This document shows positions 1-11,160 of a stretch of 64,000 bases of DNA, one piece after another. This stretch comes from Chamaea fasciata (taxonomy: Eukaryota > Chordata > Aves > Passeriformes > Sylviidae). Location: assembly GCA_029207755.1 (NCBI GenBank), contig JARCOQ010000002.1, positions 620,001-684,000 on the forward strand. The letters run 5' to 3'. The stretch's first letter is position 1. Each line of letters begins with the position of its first letter. The position numbers and the translations under genes are program-made. The notes under the pieces were generated by a model. It ran no database searches and was not told where the DNA came from. It was given only the letters and a program-made list of their open reading frames with translations.

Positions 1-959
1 AGATTCCCAGGATCAAAGCAGTGGCACCCTTTGGTCCAATCAAAGGTTAATTGAGTGTGCACTGTCAGTCAGGCTGAAGGGAGCGGGGCAGGGCTTCAGA
101 GAGCAGCATCAAAAAGCCCCATTTGGTGATCTGCAGAGGCTGTCAGCTGCTTGACAGCAGCGAGCTGAGCTCTTTTTAAAACAAGCTTCTCTTCTTAATA
201 ACGCTCCTGCTTTCTCCAATTATCTGCTCATTGTTCTGTGAAAGACTGAGCACTCTGAGCATCGCAGCGAAGGAATCACAGCCTGCTGGTGTACGGCGAA
301 GCGATGCCACAGAAGCTGACCCCAGCACTGCTTGTACCAGCTGGTGTCTCCCTCTAGGCCAGCCCAGACCCAGCTGCCTCTCCAGACACAGAGCACCGGC
401 CTGATTCCCTTTCTGAGCATCCTCCGACGCTGTGGCTCTGACCCAGTCAGCTGGGATGTTGCTCTCTCTGTTCTCCCAGAAACAGCCGAGATAAAATCAC
501 AGATATTCCAAATGAACCGGGGCTTTGCTCTGCAACAAAAAAACCAAGGGAAGCTTTTTCTTTTTCCCCCAGAGGAAGGCAACAGGAACGCTTCATGTGC
601 TCTTGTCTTCCCCTGCACCTCTGGAAAGCCAGGTGAGGGAATCGGAAGGTGAAATGGTTTGCCAGAGCAGGAATTGTCCCCGTGTCTCACGGGTCCCAGA
701 CACCTCTCCTTGGCTGGCAGTGGCAGATTTCTCATGGCACTGGTTACCATTCCCCTCAGCACAGGGCCCCAGCAGCCTCTGACCCACAGCTCTGAGAGTT
801 TATTGATTTCCACGCCTGTTAGGGCTGCCTGCCTCAATTCCAGTGCAGTGCGTCCCTGCACTGAGGATCAACGGGACCTTTTGGAAATGAGGATCAAACT
901 TTTGGCTTTGGAGATTGTGGTGCTGGCATCAAACCCACCCAGTTTCCCTGTCCAGGTTT
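1..959. other. Intergenic, no gene seen
   Basis: No splice-consistent coding region and no recognisable repeat. The open frames are short, overlap on both strands and have low-complexity, non-domain translations. Confidence 0.6.
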
Positions 960-1270
960 GATGGTTGAATTCTGGAATTTGGGATTTTTGGGATGTCTCC
1001 AGAGATGGAGACTCCAGGCCCTCCCTGGGCAGCTGTTCAGGGCTCTGCCCCCTCCATGGACAGAAGTTCTTCCTCAGGGTGAGGTGGAACTTGTGTTCAA
1101 GTTCATGGCCACTGCTCCTCACCCTGTCACTGGCAGAGCCTGGCACCATCCTCTGACAGCCCTTGGGGATTTTTGTGTGGAATTGTGGGATATTTGGTGG
1201 GTTGATTTGCCCACACTGACCCAGCCCAAGGCTTTGTGAAGCCCTCCACAATCTCCTTTTGGAGAAAGGG
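960..1270 (-). mobile_element. CR1 LINE fragment (old)
   Basis: Reads, in order, the reverse complement of the 3' part of avian CR1: the 'gatggagactccaggccctc' segment, 'ccctgggcagctgttcaggg', 'aagttcttcctcagggtgag' and 'gtggaacttgtgttcaagtt'. This order is characteristic of CR1 consensus sequences. It is diverged and lacks both the terminal octamer repeats and any reverse-transcriptase frame, so it is a 5'-truncated relic. The family call rests on memory of the consensus; the right edge is approximate. Confidence 0.7.
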
Positions 1271-2234
1271 TTTGGATTTTCCATCTGATCGGTCTATGTC
1301 CATGAGTCAAACTCACTCTGAAATGTAAATCCATGCCTGTGTGACTATTGGCTTCCCATTCCCAAAGTCTTTCTCTGTTTCTGGTTTTTATCCAGTTCTG
1401 AGGTGGTTTTTAGCCAGTGTGCTTCATCCAAATGGGATGTAAGCAGTCATTTGCCACCACCACGTTTTTCATCTAGAGTGAGAGCAGTCCCTTCCTCATT
1501 TGTGCCCCTTTGCCACCCGGCACTGTTGTGTTCCAGCACCTCCTACACCAAATCAACAGGAGGCAGGGAATTATTCATACATTTGGGAGCCTGAGGCTCT
1601 CTCTTCTCACCTTCCGGTAAAAGCTCCCTTCAGGCTAAATTGAGGGAGTTTATTTTTCGCCTTTTCATTCTCACACGGACAAACCCTTGATTGGTGTTAT
1701 TTGCTTCTGAGGAGTGTTTAATTCAGGCTGCTTAATCCTGGCTTTTCTGCTAACAAACCGAGGCATGGGCCATCAGTGCACCCGAAAAGTGATTTCTGAG
1801 CGTGTCCTGAACAAACATTCCGAACGCAGTTTTTGTTCCTTGTGTCCTGACGTGTCCAAATCAGGTTTGCCACTGACCTCTTTGGTTTCTCCTCTGGCAG
1901 TTGAGCAGATGGAACTCGCACAGAGGCCAACCTCAGTAAAGGTGTGATGGGATCAGTGCCTGCAGTCATTATTGATTCTCAGCATTCAGCAACCAGGGTG
2001 GCTGGCACTGCTGCTTTGCTGCAAGGGACAGGGTGCAGTCCAGTAATAATTGTCATTATCTGTCTGCCACAAATTAAAACCTCTCTGTCCCTTGGCAGAG
2101 CTCTGTTGCTCCGCCCGCTGTGATTAGAGATGCTTTCAAAGCATCTTCTGAGAATCAGACTGGGATTTTGACAGACTTCACTTCCACATTTATTTTTACT
2201 CTTCTTCACTCCTTTTGCATATAATGTGACTGTA
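1271..2234. other. Intergenic, no gene seen
   Basis: AT-moderate non-coding sequence without recognisable repeats, RNA genes or supported exons. Confidence 0.55.

Positions 2235-2284
<50 letters not shown>
2235..2284 (+). repeat. (AAT)n microsatellite
   Basis: Uninterrupted run of about 16 AAT trinucleotides. It produces a poly-Leu frame on the minus strand that is not a gene. Confidence 0.97.
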
Positions 2285-2285
<1 letters not shown>

Positions 2286-4597
2286 CCGATATGCAATAAT
2301 TCCATGGGTTTTATCAGAACAATTCTCAACAATTCCTGCTTCCCTCCTTCACCCCGGCCCTGCCCTGCAGCTCCAGCAGCAGCAGCTCCCTCTGTGTGAT
2401 GAAACTTCAGCAGTGTGTGCTCGAGGTGCTCTGGGTGTTGACACAGAGATTACAGGGGTTCTACCCTGACCTGCCCAAAAGGAGAAGTGTGGGCAGCAGG
2501 GAACGGTGAGCAGTGTGGGGGTGAGGATTTGGGGCAGCACTTCTAACAGAGGCCAGCTCACCTCCCCACTGAATTCTAAGGAGAAATGTGGAAATTTGGG
2601 CCAGTTCTGCTGATCTGAATGCTCCCAGGTTTAAACGGATTCACGGCAAAGAAAGGCCATTCCTGGGGCAGAGAATTGCCCTGGAACGCAGCACCAGCAC
2701 AAATGTTCACACACACTTTGGATATCTACCTCAGGGTGCTCTTGTGCACGGCACCTTCTCCTGAGCTTCCTTCACCTCATCAAGAAGTTTCTTCTGCCAA
2801 ATTTTCCAAACTCTGCTTCGTGCACTCATTAAGGCAATGACGAATGATACAGCACGAGTGGGGGAAGTGCAGGAAATGATCAATTTAGGTGCCTCCTCGA
2901 AGGCCAATTAGAACAAGAGACACAGTAATTAAGAAGGGGCTGACAGGTCTCGCTCTCTCGCTGCAGGTGCAAAGCTGCAGCTCCCACCTGAGGGGAGACA
3001 TTATCCCTCTGTCCGTCCCCTGGAAACAGGAAATCCGGGGGTCCTGTTCGGAATGCACCTTTCTCTGCTCATCCTCCAGGCAGAGCAGTTATCCCTCACT
3101 GCAGAGCCCGTGCCCTTTGCCCGGTGGGCGCTGCACTCACCCCCAGGGGATTTCTGGCTCCAGAGCTGCCTGTGGGTGGCCTGCAGAGCCCTGGGGTGTC
3201 CTTGGGGTGAAGTGTGCTGCCTCCAACTTTATTTCAAACTGGGCCCTTGGAAATGTTTTGTGACCTGGCATGTGCTGTTTGGGGTTTTCGGTCCATGCTC
3301 AGTTTAAATGCCATGTGTCCCTTGTCCGAGTTAATTACATGCTTGGGTTAATGACTCCTTGCTCCAGGCTCCTGAGTGGGGAACGTGGCCAGCCACTGAT
3401 GCAAACTGGCCATTTCACTGCCCTTGGGGTGGGCTCTCCATCCAAAACCTCCACGCTGGGGCCTTCAGCGGCCAGGCAAGGCCCGGCAAGATCCCTTCTG
3501 GTGGGAAACTGCCACTGAGTTCAGGAGGGTGGGGTGGTGGGCAAAGGAGCCAGCTCAGAGTCCAGGGAGCTGGACCAGTGTCAGTGGGACATCAGGGGAG
3601 TGTTATGGGACTAATAGTGGGACATCAGAGGAGTTCTATCAATATCAGTGTGATGTCAGGAGAGTTCTATCAATATCAGTGTGACGTCAGGGGATCTATC
3701 AATATCGGGGGAGTTCTGTCACAGTAATACCAGTGTGACCGAGGGCTCAGTTCCCAGCCTGTCCAGAATGGCAGCTGCTGCCTGGAGAGCAGGAGCAGCT
3801 ACCACACCTCTGTGGAACACTTCACCAAGAGCTACCTGAGAACTTGTTTTGGGCTGGCAAAACCTGCACGTAGCTCAGAAACCGTGAAACCCCGGTGAGC
3901 TGGAGCCACAACGCTCGGAGGGAATCGAGCCAGGGCATTTGGAGCTGTGGCCTGTGGGAAACAGGCGCTGCTTTTGATTCTGGGAGACGGAAGCTCATCC
4001 ATGGCTGTGATTCTCTGGAGAAGTGAACAAGAAATCCCTCCCAGCACCTTTGAAAATTCCCATCTCTTAAAAAAACAACAGATGTCATTGACCACTGGAG
4101 GCATTTTTTTCCTCTGAAGGAGAGAGGAGGTGGAAGCCCGGAGTGCAAATTTCACTGTGCTGCTAATTATAAGTTCCTCTCCTGAGCTGGTTAGCAGCTA
4201 TTTTGATAAGCTGACGTTCAAGACCACTTAGTGTCAGGATTCTGGCGGCTCTTCCCAAACCAAAGATCTGTTTCAGGCAGCTCCGCTCCCCTCCTCAGGT
4301 GAGGCAGCTGCGTGCAAGCCTCGGTGCATCTGTTGGTACCTGGCATCCCGAAGGCGATGTCTGTTTCCATTGCTCGGGCAGGCGGAGGAGTCGCTGCTCT
4401 CACCTTTCATTCATGCCAGTATTTCTCGGGAATGCGGCTCCAAAAGGCAGGAATGTCACTGACGGCGACGCCTGAAAGGCTCTTTCCCTGCCTTACAAAT
4501 GGACACGCGAATGAAATGACCGCTGTTAATGCGTGCCCACGCCGGGACCGCAGCCGGGTTTGGAATGCTGCTGAGGCGATTCTCTCCTTCTGCAGAG
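2285..4597. other. Intergenic; short imperfect tandem repeat at 3595-3725
   Basis: No gene supported. Around 3595-3725 a 31-35 bp motif ('gttctatcaatatcagtgtg' plus 'atgtcaggaga') is repeated about four times imperfectly. The rest is unremarkable non-coding DNA. Confidence 0.55.
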
Positions 4598-4970
4598 CCC
4601 CGGGACACAGGGACGGGGTGTGCCGAATTCCCGAATTCCCGGGACACAGGGACGGGGTGTGCCGAATTCCCGAATTCCCGGGCACAGGGATGGGGTGTCC
4701 CAAACTCCCGAATTCCCGGACACAGGGATGAGGTGTCCCAAACTCCCGAATTCCCGGGACACAGGGATGGCAGGGTCCAAACTCCCGAATTCCCGGGCAC
4801 AGGGATGGGAGGGTCCAAACTCCCGAATTCCCGGGCACAGGGATGGGGTGTCCCAAACTCCCGAATTCCCAGACACAGCGATGGGAGGGTCCAAACTCCC
4901 GAATTCCCGGGCACAGGGATGGCAGGGTCCAAACTCCCGAATTCCCAGAGATGGGGTCTGCGGAGTCCCG
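4598..4970 (+). repeat. 36-39 bp minisatellite, about 10 copies
   Basis: Tandem units built from 'cccgaattcccgggcacagg' followed by 'gatggggtgtcccaaact' or 'gatggcagggtccaaact'. The first two copies carry a slightly different 'gacggggtgtgccgaattcc' version. The tract is GC-rich with EcoRI/SmaI-like palindromes in nearly every unit. It leaves all frames open on both strands, which explains the 334-residue minus-strand frame across it. Confidence 0.93.
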
Positions 4971-7479
4971 GGTGCCTGGACACAGGGATGGGGATGGTCC
5001 AGAAAGGAAAATCAGGTGTTCATGGAGGAAGCTTAGTGCCAAAGCAGAGGTGACACCCAGCTCCCACCCCGGCTTAGCTAATAACCTGCTGTGGCTGAAG
5101 ATTGATTTATTTCGCGCCACCATCCTCATCCTTTGAGGGAACAGCTCCCAGGGAAAACAGAGCTCTCTGTGCTGCAGGAACTTTTGGAGGTCACCGAGGC
5201 AAAACTGGGTTTTATTGTCACTGTGCTGCTTGACAGGGCCCCGGACACAAACTTCAGCCAAATGTTTTCCTGGAGGATGAAACTCTGCCCGAAACTCTGG
5301 CTGTCCTGCCATGCACATGCAGAGCACAAGGAAAGAGTTGCAGCTGAGGAAATGGGACAGCTTTGGAGCAGGGATGTGTTCTGAACTCCGAATTAACAAG
5401 CCCTGTGACATGGAAAAGCGTCAGGAACCGCTCCATTCCTCCCGAGGTTCAGCTCAGGCCCTTCTGCCTTCTTAATGCTTCCCAAACATTTCACCTTCTG
5501 ATACCAGAGCTGGAAAATTGGAACTTCCCGGGGGAAATCAGTTTAAAGCAGGGCTTTGACTAAGAATTTCTGTTCCCAGGGCTGGGCAAGGGCCGAAGTG
5601 CAGAGCCAGCAGCCGCTGCTCCTCAGAGCAGTCCCAGGCTCAGGAGAGAGCATCCCATCCAAATCAGCAGCTCAGGAAAACCCCCCTGGCAGGCCCAGAG
5701 GAAATAACCTTTGCTCCCTCTGCAGATCCAGCCTTCCGTGGAGCTCCAGAGCCACTGCAGAAGGAACCGATATTAAAGCTCTGCCCCCTTGGCTGTGCCC
5801 GAGCAGTGTCAGACAAAATGACAACAAGACCCCAGTGAGCCCTGGGGGAAACAAACAAAGAGATCCAGAGCTGATCCTTGCCGACATCCATGGATTGGTT
5901 ATGCCAGAGATGACAGACACGACCTTCAGGAATTCAAACTCAGAAATTCCTTTAAGGAAGGGAAGGAGGATTTTTATTATAGTTCTGTGCCTACATGCAA
6001 ATACATATGCATACATATACATATATATATATGAATTCATTACGCCAGCTGTTAGGATTTAGTTGGAAGTGTAGCTGTGTTTGATGTTCTTAAACTCCTT
6101 TGAGTCGATGGATTAAGGAAGAATCCAAACTTCTGAAGTTCTTCCTAACTTAAAACATAACTCCAGCTTTTATGATTTAATGCAAAATTCATGAAGAAGA
6201 ACCCGAGGACTCTGAGACACAGAACACACACAAAAAGTCTAAGTCAGTCATTTGGCTTTAAAATAGGATTTTAAGCAAATTTGGAAAATTTCATGGTGGT
6301 GGCAAACAGCTCCACACACTTTGGTGTCTGCAAGTTTGGTTCAGGTCCCAGACTCTGGATCCCAGACTTCAGAACCCCCCAATATTTAATGGTGCCAACA
6401 CTCCTGTTTCTTTAATGATTTTAAAGACATTTTAAACTCTTTAATAATTTTAAAATTCTTTAGTAGCAATTAAACTCTGTTTAATATCAGAACATCCAGA
6501 GTGAGGCACTCAGTGGCCACGTTCAGTGTGTCCATCTCCCCAGGGCCGAAGGAATTTGGGGTTCATGCCCAGCAGGAGATGCTCTGGATGCTGTCCCAGT
6601 GCTGGCTGCCAGTTTTTACCCCGTGCTGGTGTTTATTGACCATCTGAGCTGGCACAAAGGACAGAGGTGATCCGCAGTGCCAGGGCACTCTCAGGGTGGG
6701 GAGGTCTGGGTGCTCAGACTCTGTGCTTGTGGGAATTTGGGAATTTAAGCACTGCATGTCTCCTCTCACAGCTGACCTGGCTGGAAACCCGCTCTGCCTT
6801 TTTTAGGCGATTTATTTCAGCAGGAGCTTCCAGCCCTTCTTTTCTGTGTGGAACCATTCCCCCTTGTCCTGTCCCTCCAGGCCTTACAGCTGTTGTCCAC
6901 TTCATGCCACGAATAAATGCATTTGTTTGTATTCCCTGCCCTGCTGAGTTATGATTTTATTTTTTTAAGGCAGCTGTGTGAAAAGGAAATTATTTTTATC
7001 CTGGGAAACAAGGCACAAGGACAGTTTAGGAACGTCTGGGGGTCCCCAAATTCCCTCATTTCCAGCACGTTTGTTCCTGGTTCTCCAGCAGCTCCCCGCT
7101 GGCACTGGCAGGGGACAAGCCCAGTGTCAGTGATGGAATCTGATTCTCACTTGGGCTTTCTGGAGTGAAATGGAAGCCAAACTTACACTTGGGAAGCACA
7201 GAAAGGGACCCACCGTGGTGAAATTAGCATGACAATGTTAAAAAAGAAGTTCTTCTGCTCCAAGACAACCACAACCTGCCAATATACATATTAGCAGCAT
7301 AACTTGGTGCTCGGGAAGATTAAAAAAACCTGCAATCTTTGGGCAGATGCAAAGAATTAATGACAGCAAGTGAAAGGATGCTGTGAAGAGCACAAAGCCA
7401 GCCCTGAATATTCTGAAGGAATGCTGTTGTCAGGCAGGCGTGAGTGTGTGAGAGAAAGAATTGTTTTGCTGTTGCAGGC
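4971..7479. other. Intergenic; TA/CA-rich microsatellite at 5995-6034
   Basis: No gene supported. A short alternating purine-pyrimidine tract ('acatatacatatatatatat') lies at 5995-6034. AT-rich sequence follows to about 6480. Nothing else is recognised. Confidence 0.55.
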
Positions 7480-8450
7480 TTTAGAGAGAGCCCGGACGGA
7501 TCTCGAGGGCGGGCTGTCCCTTTGCGGCGTCCAGAGCGGATCGAAAGGATCAAGTGGAGCACAGGCGGCCACACCATCGAGTCCCGCCTGCGGCCGATCC
7601 CCCCTCGTGGGGCTCTTGGGTGTCCCCGGGAGAGCCCGGGGCTCCCATCGGCCCGGGAAGCCCGGCAGGGAGCGCTCGGGCTCCCGCATCCTTCGCCCCA
7701 CGCGTGGAGTCGGCGCCGCCGGGCCGCGCTGAGCCCCGGGGGAGGGCGGCGGCGTGTGGGGCAAGGTCTGCCGGGCTCCGGGGGGGCGTCCTGCCCCCGG
7801 CCCCTCTGGATCCGCCGCGGAGACTCCAAAGGCGGGAGCGCTGCCGTTTGGGAGCCGGAGCGCTGATGAGCCCGTCCCGTGTGTCACCTGGCGATCGGCT
7901 GAGCCCGCAGCCGGAGCGGGTCCCGCATCAGCGCGGTTACTCCGGCTGCTGCTGCCGCAGGGACGGGTGAGTCTGCGCTTTCCGCTTTGGAAGCGCCTTT
8001 TTGGCACAAACGTGTCGGGGTTGTCGCCGCAGTTGCCGCGAGCTCTCGGTGTTTGTTGCGGTGGTTGTCGTTGGAGCGAAGAGGAATGTTTTACGAGAGC
8101 GGGAGTGCCGAAGGGAGCTGTGCGGTGTGTTCCTGGCCGCACGGGTAGCGTTTGGTCGCGATCACGCCTCGTCAGTCTCCCCGCAGCAGCGGGGTTTGTT
8201 CTGGGGGCAGGGAGGGGCCGTGGGGAGCAGCAGCCCCGGCACAGACCCGGGTGGGGCTGGCTGCCCCGGCCCAGCACCAAAGGAGAAGTTTACACGGATT
8301 GCCCGGAGAGCCGGGCCGTGTTTGAACAGAATCCCCTTTGGTCTCGGTGCCCCTCTCCCCTCGGCACTGCGGGCTGCCTGTATTTATTTGTCTCAAAGCC
8401 TGTCTGCGTCGCCGGTAGGGACACGAGAGAACCACACTCACCCGACAGGT
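7480..8450 (+). promoter_or_regulatory. Orphan CpG island with plus-strand splice donor
   Basis: About 1 kb of strongly CpG-enriched DNA, with CGG, GCG and CCG throughout and frequent 'cccgg' runs, flanked by CpG-poor sequence. It is a typical unmethylated promoter signature. A strong plus-strand donor (GG|GTGAGT, GT at 7967-7968) follows a GC-rich stretch, so a non-coding first exon on the plus strand is plausible. The open frames here (up to 307 residues) overlap on both strands and look compositional, and no domain is recognisable. The promoter call is inference from composition. Confidence 0.5.
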
Positions 8451-9387
8451 TGAAGTGAGGAAAGAAAAAAGGCCGTTTGTTGTCGGTTTGGGGTTTAAAT
8501 AGGATTTGGAGTTTGGTCTGGGATTGGAGGACAAAGGGGGTACTCCTCTGACCCCAGTGGTTATCTTAGAAGTCTATTACACACTGGTGTGTGAAAACAA
8601 TCTACTTGTTTATGTTACATCTGTGAGAAACTCCACTAAAAATACGTAAACAGTCATCAGAAGGCTGAAAATCAAAACAACACGTCTGCGTCCCCCCTCT
8701 GCTCGAATGAAGTGTTTGCTAAGCCGTTGTTTTGACCGTAAATATATTCCCTTGGCTGCATCCTTGTGGTGGGTTATTTGCTCCAGAGTCTTTTCTTTTC
8801 CTCTCAGAGATGAGTATACATTTCAGGTGTTGGAACACCCGTTTGCTTCAGGAAACTTCTGCTGAGCAAGTCTGGGGAAGCAGCACTAAATCAAACTAAA
8901 ATGTAGATTTTATTTCCCAAGGAACCAGAGCCACTTTGTTTATTCTCTAGCAGAACCCCAAGCAGAATGTAAACCCCGAGGCTGAATCAGAGAGGAGCTT
9001 TATAAAAACACCGAAGCTGTCTGTGCCTGGCAGTGGGGAAATGCGTTCCTCCGCTTTAGTCTGGAAAGAGCCGATCCGGTGGTGAGGAGCCAAAGCCAAG
9101 GGTCGGGAGGGAAGCTCCCGTCTTTCCAAACAGCTCCGCGGGTGAAGCTGTGGGTGTGAGCGCCCCTGACACGGGTCCCGGTGTCTCTCCCGCCTTGGGG
9201 CAGCACCTCTGGGGCAGGGTTTGGCTCCTGGCACGGACACGGCTCTGCACAGCCCGAGCTCCGGAACGCGGGGCTGAAACTGGAGTTTCACCGGGGGATG
9301 GTGGGGGCGGCTCGGGGCGGCTGAACGTGCCCGGAACATCGGGCCATGCGGCCGGGATCGGCCTGGGATGGAGGGAGCGGCAGCCCC
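8451..9387. other. Non-coding; contains one copy of a dispersed short homology (9105-9180)
   Basis: No gene supported. 9140-9159 is identical to 14998-15017, and similarity extends some tens of bases around it. Confidence 0.5.
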
Positions 9388-9463
9388 GGGAGAGAGAGAG
9401 AGGGAGGGAGGGAGGGAGGGAGGGAAAAAAGCAGGAGAGAGGGAGAGAGGGGGAGAGAGAGGG
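9388..9463 (+). repeat. Purine tract, (GA)n and (GGGA)n
   Basis: Nearly pure G/A on the plus strand: gagagagaga, then about five gggagggaggga units, an A-rich break, then more gagaggg. The GGGAGGGAGGGAGGG segment fits a G-quadruplex consensus. It directly abuts the large minisatellite to its right. Confidence 0.93.
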
Positions 9464-11160
9464 ACGGCTTTGGGGTGCCTGGAAGGTACATGGAGCGGCT
9501 TTGGGGTGCCCTGTAGGGTACAGGACCGGCTTTGGGGTGCCCTGTAGGGTACAGGACCGGCTATGGGGTGCCCTGTAGGGTACAGGACCATCTTTGGGGT
9601 GCCCTGTAGGGTACAGGGACCGGCTTTGGGGTGCCCTGTAGGGTACAGGACCGGCTATGGGGTGCCCTGTAGGGTACAGGGACCGGCTTTGGGGTGCCCT
9701 GTAGGGTACAGGGACCGGCTATGGGGTGCCCTGTAGGGTACAGGGACCGGCTTTGGGGTGCCCTGTAGGGTACAGGGACCGGCTATGGGGTGCCCTGTAG
9801 GGTACAGGGACCGACTTTGGGGTGCTGAGTAGGGTACAGGGACCGGCTTTGGGGTGCCCTGTAGGGTACAGGGACCGGCTTTGGGGTGCCCTGTAGGGTA
9901 CAGGGACCGACTTTGGGGTGCTGAGTAGGGTACAGGGACCGGCTTTGGGGTGCCCTGTAGGGTACAGGGACCGGCTTTGGGGTGCCCTGTAGGGTACAGG
10001 ACCGGCTTTGGGGTGCCCTGTAGGGTCCAGGACCGGCTTTGGGGTGCCCTGTAGGGTACAGGGACCGGCTTTGGGGTGCCCTGTAGGGTACAGGGACCGG
10101 CTTTGGGGTGCCCTGTAGGGTACAGGGACCGACTTTGGGGTGCTGAGTAGGGTACAGGGACCGGCTTTGGGGTGCCCTGTAGGGTACAGGGACCGGCTTT
10201 GGGGTGCCCTGTAGGGTACAGGGACCGGCTTTGGGGTGCCCTGTAGGGTACAGGACCGGCTATGGGGTGCCCTGTAGGGTACAGGACCGGCTTTGGGGTG
10301 CCCTGTAGGGTCCAGGACCGGCTTTGGGGTGCCCTGTAGGGTACAGGGACCGGCTTTGGGGTGCCCTGTAGGGTACAGGGACCGGCTTTGGGGTGCCCTG
10401 TAGGGTACAGGGACCGGCTTTGGGGTGCCCTGTAGGGTACAGGGACCGGCTTTGGGGTGCCCTGTAGGGTACAGGGACCGGCTTTGGGGTGCCCTGTAGG
10501 GTACAGGGACCGGCTTTGGGGTGCCCTGTAGGGTACAGGGACCGGCTTTGGGGTGCCCTGTAGGGTACAGGACCGGCTTTGGGGTGCCCTGTAGGGTCCA
10601 GGACCGGCTTTGGGGTGCCCTGTAGGGTACAGGGACCGGCTTTGGGGTGCCCTGTAGGGTACAGGGACCGGCTTTGGGGTGCCCTGTAGGGTACAGGGAC
10701 CGGCTTTGGGGTGCCCTGTAGGGTCCAGGACCGGCTTTGGGGTGCCCTGTAGGGTACAGGGACCGGCTTTGGGGTGCCCTGTAGGGTACAGGGACCGGCT
10801 TTGGGGTGCCCTGTAGGGTACAGGGACCGACTTTGGGGTGCCCTGTAGGGTACAGGACCGGCTTTGGGGTGCCCTGTAGGGTACAGGGACCGGCTTTGGG
10901 GTGCCCTGTAGGGTACAGGGACCGGCTTTGGGGTGCCCTGTAGGGTACAGGACCGGCTTTGGGGTGCCCTGTAGGGTACAGGGACCGGCTATGGGGTGCC
11001 CTGTAGGGTACAGGACCGGCTTTGGGGTGCCCTGTAGGGTACAGGACCGGCTTTGGGGTGCCCTGTAGGGTACAGGGACCGGCTTTGGGGTGCCCTGTAA
11101 GGTACAGGGAGTGGCTTTGGGGTGCCCTGTAGGGTACAGGGACCGGCTTTGGGGTGCCAT
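9464..11160 (+). repeat. 31/32-bp minisatellite, about 53 copies
   Basis: A 1.7 kb head-to-tail array. The unit is 'ggctttggggtgccctgtag' plus 'ggtacagggacc' (32 bp), or the same with one G deleted ('ggtacaggacc', 31 bp). Variants include ggctatgg, 'gactttggggtgctgagtag' (9813, 9909 and 10131; the first two exactly three units apart) and 'ggtccaggacc'. Each unit carries one GGGG and two GGG runs, so the plus strand has strong quadruplex potential. No frame contains a stop, which creates spurious minus-strand frames of about 500 residues with a 'GHPKAGPCTLQGTPKPV' periodicity. Low divergence between copies implies recent expansion or homogenisation. Confidence 0.98.

Noticed and set aside
7357..8458. 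Frames of 307 and 234 residues on opposite strands
   Set aside because: Compositional consequence of the CpG island; Arg/Pro/Ala-rich, no family resemblance.
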